NCBI GenBank assembly: GCA_018223385.1 | Contig: JAGTTR010000015.1 | Coordinates: 41,809 to 105,808 of the forward strand | Reading direction: 5' to 3' | DNA length: 64,000 nucleotides | Source of the DNA: Oscillospiraceae bacterium Marseille-Q3528 | Lineage (GTDB): Bacteria > Bacillota > Clostridia > Lachnospirales > Lachnospiraceae | Notes under the pieces: generated by a model | Databases searched by the model: none | What the model was told of the DNA's origin: nothing | The model's input: only the letters and a program-made list of their open reading frames with translations | Made by a program: the position numbers and the translations under genes | Shown here: positions 1 through 6,253 of the stretch, one piece after another | Layout of the letters: every line of letters begins with the position of its first letter | Numbering within the stretch: position 1 is the stretch's first letter

Positions 1-537
1 CGTGATTGCTGCAGAACCGTCGCTGACAGCATCCGCGGATCGCAGACTGCTGACTGCTTGTGTACGAAGATCCGCATCAAGTTCCCGGTTTTCCTGAGAA
101 AGCGTTACCGAAAGTACCAGTGTGGCGTCCGGACTGTCAGATTCACAGGGAGCCAGCTCTTTATCATAGAAAATCCGGAGTTCTACCGGGGGATGCGGCG
201 TTATCTCCCCATTTGCTGTTCCGGCAGACGCCTCTTCGCCAGAGGAATCGTCGGCTTTTTCGACAGTATCGGTACTTGTGGCGGCAATCTCTGCCAGGGG
301 ATACCGTGCGGTGATCAGTGCCACTGCCTCTTCCATACTGTCGGAGGCTTCGATGAGCTCTGCAATGGCGGCGCTTTCATTGACCGCCAGGTTCAACTGC
401 CGGGAATGGAGGCTCAGCAGATGAGATTTGACGAAGATCTGCACGCAGACCGCACTTGCCGCCGCAAAAAACAAAATGGCAAGGGTCAGTTCGGTGAGAA
501 ACAGGGCAGATGAGCGGGACTGTTTCTGTGGTGTCAT
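1..537 (-). CDS. Pilin-like membrane protein, C-terminus cut by window edge
   Basis: The minus-strand frame opens with ATG at 537 and stays open to base 1, so 179 codons are visible and the end lies outside the window. A short polar N-terminus (MTPQKQSRSS) is followed by one hydrophobic segment at about residues 11-33, LFLTELTLAILFFAAASAV, containing a Glu as in type IV pilin N-helices. A soluble, Ser/Asp/Glu-rich region follows. It is the last visible member of a minus-strand run with a GspF/PilC-like protein, another pilin-like protein and a DUF4860-like protein. That context and the N-helix suggest a minor pseudopilin. No classical G-F-x-x-x-E cleavage site is evident, so prepilin processing is uncertain. 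Confidence 0.6.
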   Translation of the reverse strand, partial: MTPQKQSRSSALFLTELTLAILFFAAASAVCVQIFVKSHLLSLHSRQLNLAVNESAAIAELIEASDSMEEAVALITARYPLAEIAATSTDTVEKADDSSGEEASAGTANGEITPHPPVELRIFYDKELAPCESDSPDATLVLSVTLSQENRELDADLRTQAVSSLRSADAVSDGSAAIT

Positions 538-603
538 AAGCGGAAGCCTCCTTTCTGTAGAATATTTTCGTATGACAGGAAATGGAGTCCTGTCATTAGG
601 CTG

Positions 604-1116
604 TTATTGTGTGTTTACCTCGTTTTTGCTTGTTGCGGTACCCCTGACAGCAACTATGGTGGAAACGCTTTCTCCGTTTTCATCGGTACAGGTGAAAGAA
701 AACAGCCCGTTTTTCAGCTCTTCCATGGAAAAATCGCTGATGGACAGGATGGTTTTCCCGGCGGATGCCCGGGCCTGTACGCCGTCTTTGATGAACAGCT
801 CTTTCAGTTCCTTTTCATACAGATAAATATACGTGGTATAGCTGTCGTCCCCCACCGTTTGCTGGATGGCCAGGGCATCCAGTCCGTCAAAGGTGCCCAG
901 ATGGACGGCATCCCCGGAGTCTCCCTGATGAATTTTTTCACTGATGTAGGACAGGGCGGTGCGGGAAACGTCGTTTTTGGCCGTTTCCACCGCGGACTGG
1001 CGGTAGATCCCGGCGGCGAGAAGCATGACGCACAGGGCCGACACTGCGAACACAAGGAACAGGGCAGCAGGAAACAGAAAATCAATGGTGTGTTTCTGAT
1101 GTCTCTGTGCTGGCAT
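604..1116 (-). CDS. DUF4860-like protein of a pilin operon
   Basis: 170 residues. The ATG at 1116 has AAAGGAG about 8 bases upstream; an in-frame start further upstream would lie well inside the preceding gene. One N-terminal membrane span (about residues 11-33) is followed by an extracytoplasmic domain of roughly 130 residues with TYIYLYEKELKELF and a C-terminal part resembling the DUF4860 family, as I recall it from clostridial pilin operons. It overlaps the upstream pilin-like gene by 35 bases, which points to translational coupling. It is probably a minor pilin or assembly component. The family name is from memory; the membrane topology and operon position are visible directly. Confidence 0.65.
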   Translation of the reverse strand: MPAQRHQKHTIDFLFPAALFLVFAVSALCVMLLAAGIYRQSAVETAKNDVSRTALSYISEKIHQGDSGDAVHLGTFDGLDALAIQQTVGDDSYTTYIYLYEKELKELFIKDGVQARASAGKTILSISDFSMEELKNGLFSFTCTDENGESVSTIVAVRGTATSKNEVNTQ

Positions 1117-1447
1117 GCGCACCGCTCCTTTCAATGATCGTGACATCCGGGAAAATATTGGCGCCGGAGATCCGGTAATCCACAAAAAACAAATCTTCGT
1201 TGTAGGTAATACCGTAATTGGTTTTCAGATAGTCCAGGCTCTGCGGATATGCGCCCTCCACCGCATAGCAGTAGGTAATGCTGCGGTTCAGCGCGTTTTC
1301 CAGCGTCTCTTTCTGCCGTCGGACCGTATCCTCTGACAAATGGCTGATACCGAAGAAAAACAGGGCAAAAATCAGTACAAACATGCAGACGGACAGCTGC
1401 AGGCCCCGAAATACCGAGGGGGATCGTTTTTCCTGAAACCGTGCCAT
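1082..1447 (-). CDS. Small pilin-like membrane protein
   Basis: 121 residues. The ATG at 1447 is preceded by a GGAAAGGAG-type ribosome site. A basic N-terminus (MARFQEKRSPSVFRG) leads into one membrane span at about 15-38, LQLSVCMFVLIFALFFFGIS, then a soluble part with AVEGAYPQSLDYLKTNYGI. That short 'G-x-Y-P-x-S-L-x-x-L' passage is like those of pseudopilins. It lies 18 bases downstream of the gspF-like gene and overlaps the DUF4860-like gene. A role as minor pseudopilin is inferred from size, topology and neighbours. Confidence 0.6.
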   Translation of the reverse strand: MARFQEKRSPSVFRGLQLSVCMFVLIFALFFFGISHLSEDTVRRQKETLENALNRSITYCYAVEGAYPQSLDYLKTNYGITYNEDLFFVDYRISGANIFPDVTIIERSGAHASTETSETHH

Positions 1448-1465
1448 GGCAGTCGCTCCTTTCCG

Positions 1466-2506
1466 TTAAATGCCGGACATGATGCCCATGAGCGGGAACA
1501 TGACAGACAGAAGGATCACGCCCACGATGAGGGAAAGGGCGATGACCAGCGTGGGTTCGATGGCAGACAAGATCTGTCCGATCTGGTTGTCCAGATTTTC
1601 CTGAGAAATCCGGGCGATATCGTCCATCACCTTTTCGGTCTCGCCGGTGCGGATGCCCAGCAGTACCATGCGGGCGTACAGACCGGACAGCAGGCCGCTG
1701 GTATGCATGGCGGCACCGAAATCCTCCCCGGCGCGCAGTTTTTCCAGGCAATCCTTTGTCCTGGTGGAAAATACGGGATCCTCCATCAGGTTCTGCACCA
1801 GCTCCAGGCTGCGTTCCGGGTCGAGACCGCTGCGCAGCGTCAGTCCCATGGCGCCTGCGAACCGGCAGGTGCTGATCTCATCCCGCAGCGTGCGGAAAAG
1901 GTGGAAATGACAGAGCATTTCGTAAAAAGAGCTGCGGCCTTTGGCGGAATGGGAGAGGGTCAGGCCAGCCGCAAGGAGCAGGACGAGCAAAGCCAGGAAA
2001 AACATGGAGTATCGGTTAAGAACGGTACCTACGTTCATGAGCCCCCGGGAAATCCCAGTCATTTCCGTGCCCAGCTGGATGAATACCTGGTTGAAGATCG
2101 GCATGACCTTCACGAGAAGGATAATGATCACAGCGATCATCATGCCTGCCATGACGGCGGGATAGGCAACCGCGCTGCGGATGCTGTGCATGATGGCGTC
2201 CTCCCGGGCATAGTGGTCGCTCAAGGCCTGCATCACCTCGTCCAGCGTGCCGGTTTCCTCGGCGATCTTCACCATCTGCAGCAGATAGGCCGGGAACAGG
2301 TTCGTGCATGCCAGCGCCGGATAAAGGCTGCCGGTCTCCTCCTGTTTTTCCAGAATCTGCTGTAAAATGGCCCGCTCCGTGTTGTCGGTCGTATCGTCCA
2401 GCATCACCGTCAGCCCTTCTGTGGCCGAAATGCCGGATCGTAAAATAAGGGCGAGCTGTCCGCAGAAGGAAGAAAGCTCACTGTTTGTGAATCGTTTGGT
2501 ATCCAT
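1466..2506 (-). CDS. Type II secretion / type IV pilus inner-membrane platform protein (GspF/PilC family)
   Basis: 346 residues, close to the usual length of GspF/PilC proteins, which form the membrane platform that joins the assembly ATPase to the growing pilus. Two T2SSF modules are visible. The first runs from about residue 12 (LALILRSGISATEGL) to 110 and includes the family signature KIAEETGTLDEVMQAL; the second covers about 205-320 with RTGETEKVMDDIARIS. Membrane spans lie near 115-138, 165-186 and 320-343. It heads the pilin-like run. No GspE/PilB ATPase lies beside it in this window. Alpha element A occupies most of the gap upstream, ending 28 bases before the start codon. Confidence 0.85.
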   Translation of the reverse strand: MDTKRFTNSELSSFCGQLALILRSGISATEGLTVMLDDTTDNTERAILQQILEKQEETGSLYPALACTNLFPAYLLQMVKIAEETGTLDEVMQALSDHYAREDAIMHSIRSAVAYPAVMAGMMIAVIIILLVKVMPIFNQVFIQLGTEMTGISRGLMNVGTVLNRYSMFFLALLVLLLAAGLTLSHSAKGRSSFYEMLCHFHLFRTLRDEISTCRFAGAMGLTLRSGLDPERSLELVQNLMEDPVFSTRTKDCLEKLRAGEDFGAAMHTSGLLSGLYARMVLLGIRTGETEKVMDDIARISQENLDNQIGQILSAIEPTLVIALSLIVGVILLSVMFPLMGIMSGI

Positions 2507-2533
2507 GATCAGCCTCCTATATTAACCAAGGTC

Positions 2534-2697
2534 TTTACAGGGATTGCTCCGTGCGTTGCACTCCCACAATCCCACCTCGACATTCGCATATCGCGAAGCA
2601 TTCGCTCCGCTTTTATGCTCATGCCGGGGCGTGTACCAAGATCTTACGCCCGTTCTTGTGCAAGCACAAACGGGCTCAGACCTTTGTACACTGTAAA
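2534..2697 (-). ncRNA. Alpha structured element, copy A
   Basis: Read on the minus strand, starting directly after the transglutaminase stop codon. The closing stem P0 pairs TTTACAG with CTGTAAA at the two ends. Domain 1 is a long hairpin: GTGTAC with GTACAC, then GCCCGTT with AACGGGC, topped by GTGC-TT-GCAC. Domain 2 carries ATGAGCATAAAAG, a hairpin, then CGATATGCGAAT. Domain 3 is GGATTG...GTGC-AAC-GCAC...CAATCC with purine-rich GGGA/GGAG internal loops. Copies B, C and H keep the architecture with different paired bases. It lies between the transglutaminase gene and gspF and is read in the same direction. I do not know a named RNA class that fits. Confidence 0.75.
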
Positions 2698-3687
2698 CTA
2701 ATATACATATTTTACAGTATAATTGCTTCCGTCGCCGATGTATTTTTTCACTTCTTTGCTGCTGTTGCTGGCGGCCAGTGTGGGATCCATCAGCGTCCAG
2801 TTTTTGCCGTCGAATTCGATGATGCCGCTGACCCAGCCGGATTCCTTCAGATATACGCTGATCCAGGCGTGATAGGCGGTGCCGGAATAGCCCACATCCA
2901 GCCGGGTGGGGATACCCTGGGAGCGCAGCATGGCGGTCATGAGGGAAGCATAGTCGAAGCAGATGCCTTTGCCGGATGCCAGAGTGGCATCCACATCCGG
3001 GATGTAATTGGCAGAAATGTTTGCCGCTGCTTCCTTGTCGTAGGTAATATGTTCAATCACATAGTTGTAAACGTTCTGCACATAATCCAGATCGTCGGCA
3101 GACTGATCGGAGAGGGAGATGCCAAGCTGTACGGTCTGGCTTTCTTTTGTATACCACACATACTGGTTCGGGCAGAGAAACGGGCGGAACTCATCGGCGA
3201 GTGTCACGCTGATCTCCTGGGAAAAAGCCATGGCGTACATATTATCATAGGCGTGCTCCAGAACAGCGATGCTGTAGGTGCCGTCTCCACCGGACAGGGG
3301 GAATGCACTGTCGGTGTCCGGCAGCAGGGTATAGGTATATACGGTCTCGTCCGGGATGGTGATCTGCAGCTTGGCCATGTCGGAAGCACCCTGGTAGCGG
3401 ATCATCACATAGCCGTCGGCTGTGTTGGAAGCGTCAATGGAGACGGCTTCATTTCCGTAGGTGATCGTGCCGGATTCTTCCGGGAGCGTGACATCGGTGA
3501 TGGTCTCCCTGTGGCTGTCAGAAGCTCCGGCATTTTCTCCGGAGGTGCCGGCGATATTGGCGGCCGCCGTTGCTGTCTGGGCGTCGGAGGTCGCGTGGCT
3601 GCCATCCGAAGAGGAACAGCCGCCAAGACAGGAAAGACCCAGGAAGAGAAATACAGATGTGATGATCATTCGTCTGGTTTTTCTCAT
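2698..3687 (-). CDS. Transglutaminase-like lipoprotein
   Basis: 329 residues. The signal sequence ends in lipobox LGGC with Cys24 as the likely lipidation site. A Ser/Thr/Ala-rich linker follows, then an extracytoplasmic region of unknown fold, and from about residue 200 a transglutaminase-like core. The catalytic triad of that superfamily can be placed: Cys in KGICFDYASL (about 242), His in AYHAWISV (about 272) and Asp in TLMDPTL (about 300). Such domains act as cysteine proteases, amidases or cross-linking enzymes at the cell surface; the substrate is unknown. It follows a sigma factor and a probable anti-sigma factor on the same strand, so it is probably part of that regulon. Confidence 0.85.
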   Translation of the reverse strand: MRKTRRMIITSVFLFLGLSCLGGCSSSDGSHATSDAQTATAAANIAGTSGENAGASDSHRETITDVTLPEESGTITYGNEAVSIDASNTADGYVMIRYQGASDMAKLQITIPDETVYTYTLLPDTDSAFPLSGGDGTYSIAVLEHAYDNMYAMAFSQEISVTLADEFRPFLCPNQYVWYTKESQTVQLGISLSDQSADDLDYVQNVYNYVIEHITYDKEAAANISANYIPDVDATLASGKGICFDYASLMTAMLRSQGIPTRLDVGYSGTAYHAWISVYLKESGWVSGIIEFDGKNWTLMDPTLAASNSSKEVKKYIGDGSNYTVKYVY

Positions 3688-3710
3688 TCCAGGGCCTCCT
3701 TTCCGGTACT

Positions 3711-4442
3711 TTATTGTTTCAATGTCAGAATCAGCTGTAATGTGTTGCCTGCATAATCGGGAACGAAAATATTCAGGGAAGCTGCGGGATAGTCAAATAC
3801 CACACATCCGGTCTCTTCGTCCCAGGAAACCGGGAGGATCTTTTCTCCGTTCCCGTCTGCCGCATAAATATGTTCATAGTCGATGCCGGAACCGCCTTCT
3901 TCGTCCTGCAGATACAGGAGCAGCTGTCTGTCCTTTAATTCATTGGATACGAGCACCGGGGACGTGCGGTCAATGCCGGTGACCTCTACCGTCTCCACGG
4001 CGTACTGATGATTGGAAAGCACGACAGTGATGGTCATGGTGCCATTCATGGTCGGTTCGATGGAATACTGACGGGTGCCGGTCTCGTATACCGGGATGTT
4101 GCGGCCGTCGATGGTTGCCGTTACCCGGCTGACAGGCGGAAACGCGCTGGTGACGCGCAGCTCATAGACCGGATCGGCGGAAACGGCGGTGGGAAGCTCC
4201 TGGATGCTGAGCTTTGGAGCAATAAACAGCACTGGAAGCAGGAAAAACAGTACCATAATGATGATCAGCACCAGCCGCTGCAGGGCAAAACGCTCCCGGC
4301 GGTAGTTACTGTAGGAGGTAAGCACCTCCAGGGGAATCGTGTTGGATTCCATATCACAGGCTTCGAAAATATTTTCCAGCATCTGCTTGGCGATCTGGTC
4401 ATCCAGGGCAGGGATATCTGTTTTTTTAAATTCATCTGACAT
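3711..4442 (-). CDS. Membrane protein, probable anti-sigma factor
   Basis: 243 residues, starting 18 bases after the sigma factor stop codon. The N-terminal ~55 residues are cytoplasmic (ALDDQIAKQMLENIFEACDM and on). A single span lies near 57-76 (LVLIIIMVLFFLLPVLF), and about 165 residues are predicted outside with Ig-like or Big-type beta repeats. One cytoplasmic helical segment, one span and a sensor domain outside, directly beside an ECF-type sigma gene, is the usual plan of an anti-sigma factor. No zinc-type HxxxCxxC motif is present, so this is inferred from position and topology rather than from a recognised family. Confidence 0.55.
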   Translation of the reverse strand: MSDEFKKTDIPALDDQIAKQMLENIFEACDMESNTIPLEVLTSYSNYRRERFALQRLVLIIIMVLFFLLPVLFIAPKLSIQELPTAVSADPVYELRVTSAFPPVSRVTATIDGRNIPVYETGTRQYSIEPTMNGTMTITVVLSNHQYAVETVEVTGIDRTSPVLVSNELKDRQLLLYLQDEEGGSGIDYEHIYAADGNGEKILPVSWDEETGCVVFDYPAASLNIFVPDYAGNTLQLILTLKQ

Positions 4443-4460
4443 ATGTGATCCCTCCCTTTC

Positions 4461-5021
4461 CTAATGTCCGATCAGCTGTTTGAGCCGCCTGCGGCCGCTG
4501 ACCAGGTAACGCTTCACGGAACTTCGGCTGATATCCAGCATCTTTGCAATATCTTCCAGTTTCATATTTTGATAATATTTCAGGAATATCACCTGAGATT
4601 CTGTAAATGGAAGGTTCAGCACCTGCCGTATGAGGTATTCTTTTTCATCGATGCGGATGGCCTGACTCTCCGGATTGTCAGCGGGGTCAGTCTCCTGAGA
4701 GGCCGCAGAGGCTTCGTAGTCGCTGAGCTCCGTCTTGTGTTTGGTGTTTTTTTTCTGCATGTTAAAGCAGATACGGAAACAGATCTGATTCAGCCAGGAT
4801 ATAAACAGCTCCGGATTCTTCAGACTATGCATATTCTTCAGGACGAGAATATACGTTTCCTGCAGGGCATCCTGAGCCAGATATTCATCTTTCAGATAAT
4901 GATAGGCAAAATGATACAGCCGCTGATACGTTGCTGCGTAGAGCTCTGCAAAGGCATCACTGTCTCCGGTCATTGCCCGGGTAACCAGCTTTGCGATATA
5001 TTGATAATCTAAAACGGACAT
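4461..5021 (-). CDS. ECF-type RNA polymerase sigma factor
   Basis: 186 residues. Region 2 covers about residues 20-95 with DAFAELYAATYQRLYHFAY and the core-binding/-10 segment YLAQDALQETYILVLKNM. A linker rich in acidic residues follows, then region 4 at about 130-182 with FTESQVIFLKYYQNMKLEDI and the helix-turn-helix IAKMLDISRSSVKRYLVSGR. It directs transcription of a small regulon, normally held inactive by a co-encoded anti-sigma factor, here probably the next gene. The transglutaminase lipoprotein downstream suggests a cell-envelope response. Confidence 0.9.
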   Translation of the reverse strand: MSVLDYQYIAKLVTRAMTGDSDAFAELYAATYQRLYHFAYHYLKDEYLAQDALQETYILVLKNMHSLKNPELFISWLNQICFRICFNMQKKNTKHKTELSDYEASAASQETDPADNPESQAIRIDEKEYLIRQVLNLPFTESQVIFLKYYQNMKLEDIAKMLDISRSSVKRYLVSGRRRLKQLIGH

Positions 5022-5054
5022 TCTCTCACCCTCTTTCCTGAAAAATTAGGGGTA

Positions 5055-5227
5055 TATGATACCAGGGTCGAAAAATCAAACGTCGATTGTGCTTGCACAA
5101 ATAGATGTTTGATCTTGAGACCCGCCCACAATATGAGGATAAAAGTGTGGCGTATGCCACACGATATCCGAATGTGTGTGGGGGATTACGGGAGTACAAA
5201 GTACGGAGCAATCCGCAGGGTATCATA
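5055..5227 (+). ncRNA. Alpha structured element, copy B
   Basis: Read on the plus strand, antisense to the flanking genes. P0 pairs TATGATACC with GGTATCATA. Domain 1 pairs GGGTC with GACCC and AATCAAAC with GTTTGAT, topped by GTGC-TT-GCAC. Domain 2 shows ATGAGGATAAAAG, the hairpin GTGTGGC/GCCACAC, then CGATATCCGAAT; the change from GCATA/TATGC in copies A and C to GGATA/TATCC is a compensatory pair. Domain 3 is GGATT...GTAC-AAA-GTAC...AATCC. It fills the gap between the GGDEF gene and the sigma gene. Confidence 0.75.
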
Positions 5228-5229
5228 AA

Positions 5230-5928
5230 TTATACTTCTTCCGATGTGTCGCTGATCCGCTGGTTGGCAAGGGAGATCAGCTGTGTGATGGTCTGGATCT
5301 GAACACCTTCGTGGTAAGCCCTGCCGTAGGCATATTTCAGCGGAAGCTGTTCAGCCATGGAATTGTAGGCAGACACCCGCTGGTTCACCAGACGCAAGAA
5401 CGCATCCATCTGCTCCGGCGTCGTATCCTCAAAGATCGCCAGGAACTTATTGCCGCCGTTGCGGCCAACAAAACACAGGTTTACAGAGGCCAGTTTCAGA
5501 ATATTGGAAAAATCACGGATCACGGCATTGCCCTGCAGATGACCGTAAAGTGTGTTGATTTCCCGGATGTTCGTCAGGTCAAACATAATGCAGCCCAGTG
5601 TGTCCGGCAGCGGCCGATCCAGATATTTCTCAATGAGCGCATCGCAGCTGTAACGGTTGGCAATGCCGGACAGGGGATCGGAGTGTACAGCATAATCCAG
5701 TTCCCGGTAATCCTTCTTATAAGAAGCCGAGAAGGAAAAGTCCAGAAAAATAAAGAAAAACGAGAGGCCAAGCACAAACCATAGCAGCGCAAACATGATG
5801 CGCACATCGGGATCCGATGCGATCATATGGTAAAGACTGTGGTTGGTAAAAATCTTATAACAGCCAAAAGCGGTCAGCAGGATAAAAATGATCAGCTGGA
5901 TCGTTTTGACAATATCGTGTTTTCTCAT
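5230..5928 (-). CDS. Membrane-bound GGDEF-domain protein with degenerate signature
   Basis: 232 residues. Two membrane spans lie at about 9-28 and 44-64, followed by a GGDEF fold beginning at DPLSGIANRYSCDALIEKYL. The fold is recognisable (FDLTNIREINTLYGHLQGN), but the signature reads R-N-G-G-N-K-F instead of GG(D/E)EF. The catalytic acidic residue is therefore replaced by Asn and the next Glu by Lys. Diguanylate cyclase activity is unlikely; a regulatory or nucleotide-binding role is more plausible. Beta unit D lies in its 5' leader, directly after a TATAAT box on the minus strand at 6092-6097. Confidence 0.8.
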   Translation of the reverse strand: MRKHDIVKTIQLIIFILLTAFGCYKIFTNHSLYHMIASDPDVRIMFALLWFVLGLSFFFIFLDFSFSASYKKDYRELDYAVHSDPLSGIANRYSCDALIEKYLDRPLPDTLGCIMFDLTNIREINTLYGHLQGNAVIRDFSNILKLASVNLCFVGRNGGNKFLAIFEDTTPEQMDAFLRLVNQRVSAYNSMAEQLPLKYAYGRAYHEGVQIQTITQLISLANQRISDTSEEV

Positions 5929-5970
5929 AGGATGGCCTCCTTTTAAGGAATTAGTTGTCTTCCCTTCTTA

Positions 5971-6086
5971 AACTCAGGTTCCCGCGCTGCCACGCTCTAC
6001 TGCCTGCTATCGCAGGCGGAACCTTTATTAATGGCTTGTGAAAAACAAATGTCTGCTAGCGCAGCCGCTTGTTTTTCACTGCGCGC
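5971..6086 (-). ncRNA. Beta structured element, unit D
   Basis: Minus strand, in the leader of the GGDEF gene. The first hairpin pairs GTGAAAAACAA with TTTGTTTTTCAC around an inner CTG/CAG stem. The second part is closed by AGGTTC/GAACCT and holds two small hairpins, GCCTGC-GATA-GCAGGC and GCG-TGGCA-CGC-like. Units E and F keep this plan with different closing stems (CGAAC/GTTCG). Its 5' end falls about where a transcript from the TATAAT box at 6092-6097 would begin. Confidence 0.6.
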
Positions 6087-6091
6087 ATTAT

Positions 6092-6125
6092 ATTATAACA
6101 TAGTTCTTTGTGGGGCGCGCGACAA
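6092..6125 (-). promoter_or_regulatory. Possible promoter of the GGDEF gene
   Basis: On the minus strand TTGTCG (6120-6125) and TATGTT (6097-6102) are 17 bases apart, and TATAAT (6092-6097) overlaps the latter. The -35 is weak. Transcription would start near the 5' end of beta unit D. Confidence 0.4.
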
Positions 6126-6143
6126 AAAGTTTGAAAAATTTTT

Positions 6144-6163
6144 GAAAAAGGTGAACCTTTTTC
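6144..6163. promoter_or_regulatory. Inverted repeat upstream of the SHIRT surface-protein operon
   Basis: GAAAAAGGT and ACCTTTTTC form a perfect 9-base inverted repeat with a 2-base gap, about 90 bases before the start codon of the giant surface protein. It could be an operator or a small RNA hairpin. I see no convincing -35/-10 pair for the operon nearby. Confidence 0.35.
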
Positions 6164-6253
6164 TGAACCGCCCCGCTCTTAATAAGTAGAAGGTTATCTA
6201 TTGTTGAACAACAGGTGGGATATACAGATCACAAGAGAAAGGAAAGATACCGT

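Noticed and set aside
1340..2365. Plus-strand open frame of 341 codons opposite the gspF-like gene
   Set aside because: Composition is dominated by Gln, His and Arg, typical of antisense frames, while the minus strand has clear GspF motifs.
2551..3756. Plus-strand open frame of 401 codons
   Set aside because: It runs antisense to the transglutaminase lipoprotein, whose signal peptide, lipobox and catalytic triad are all intact; the plus-strand product shows no family features.
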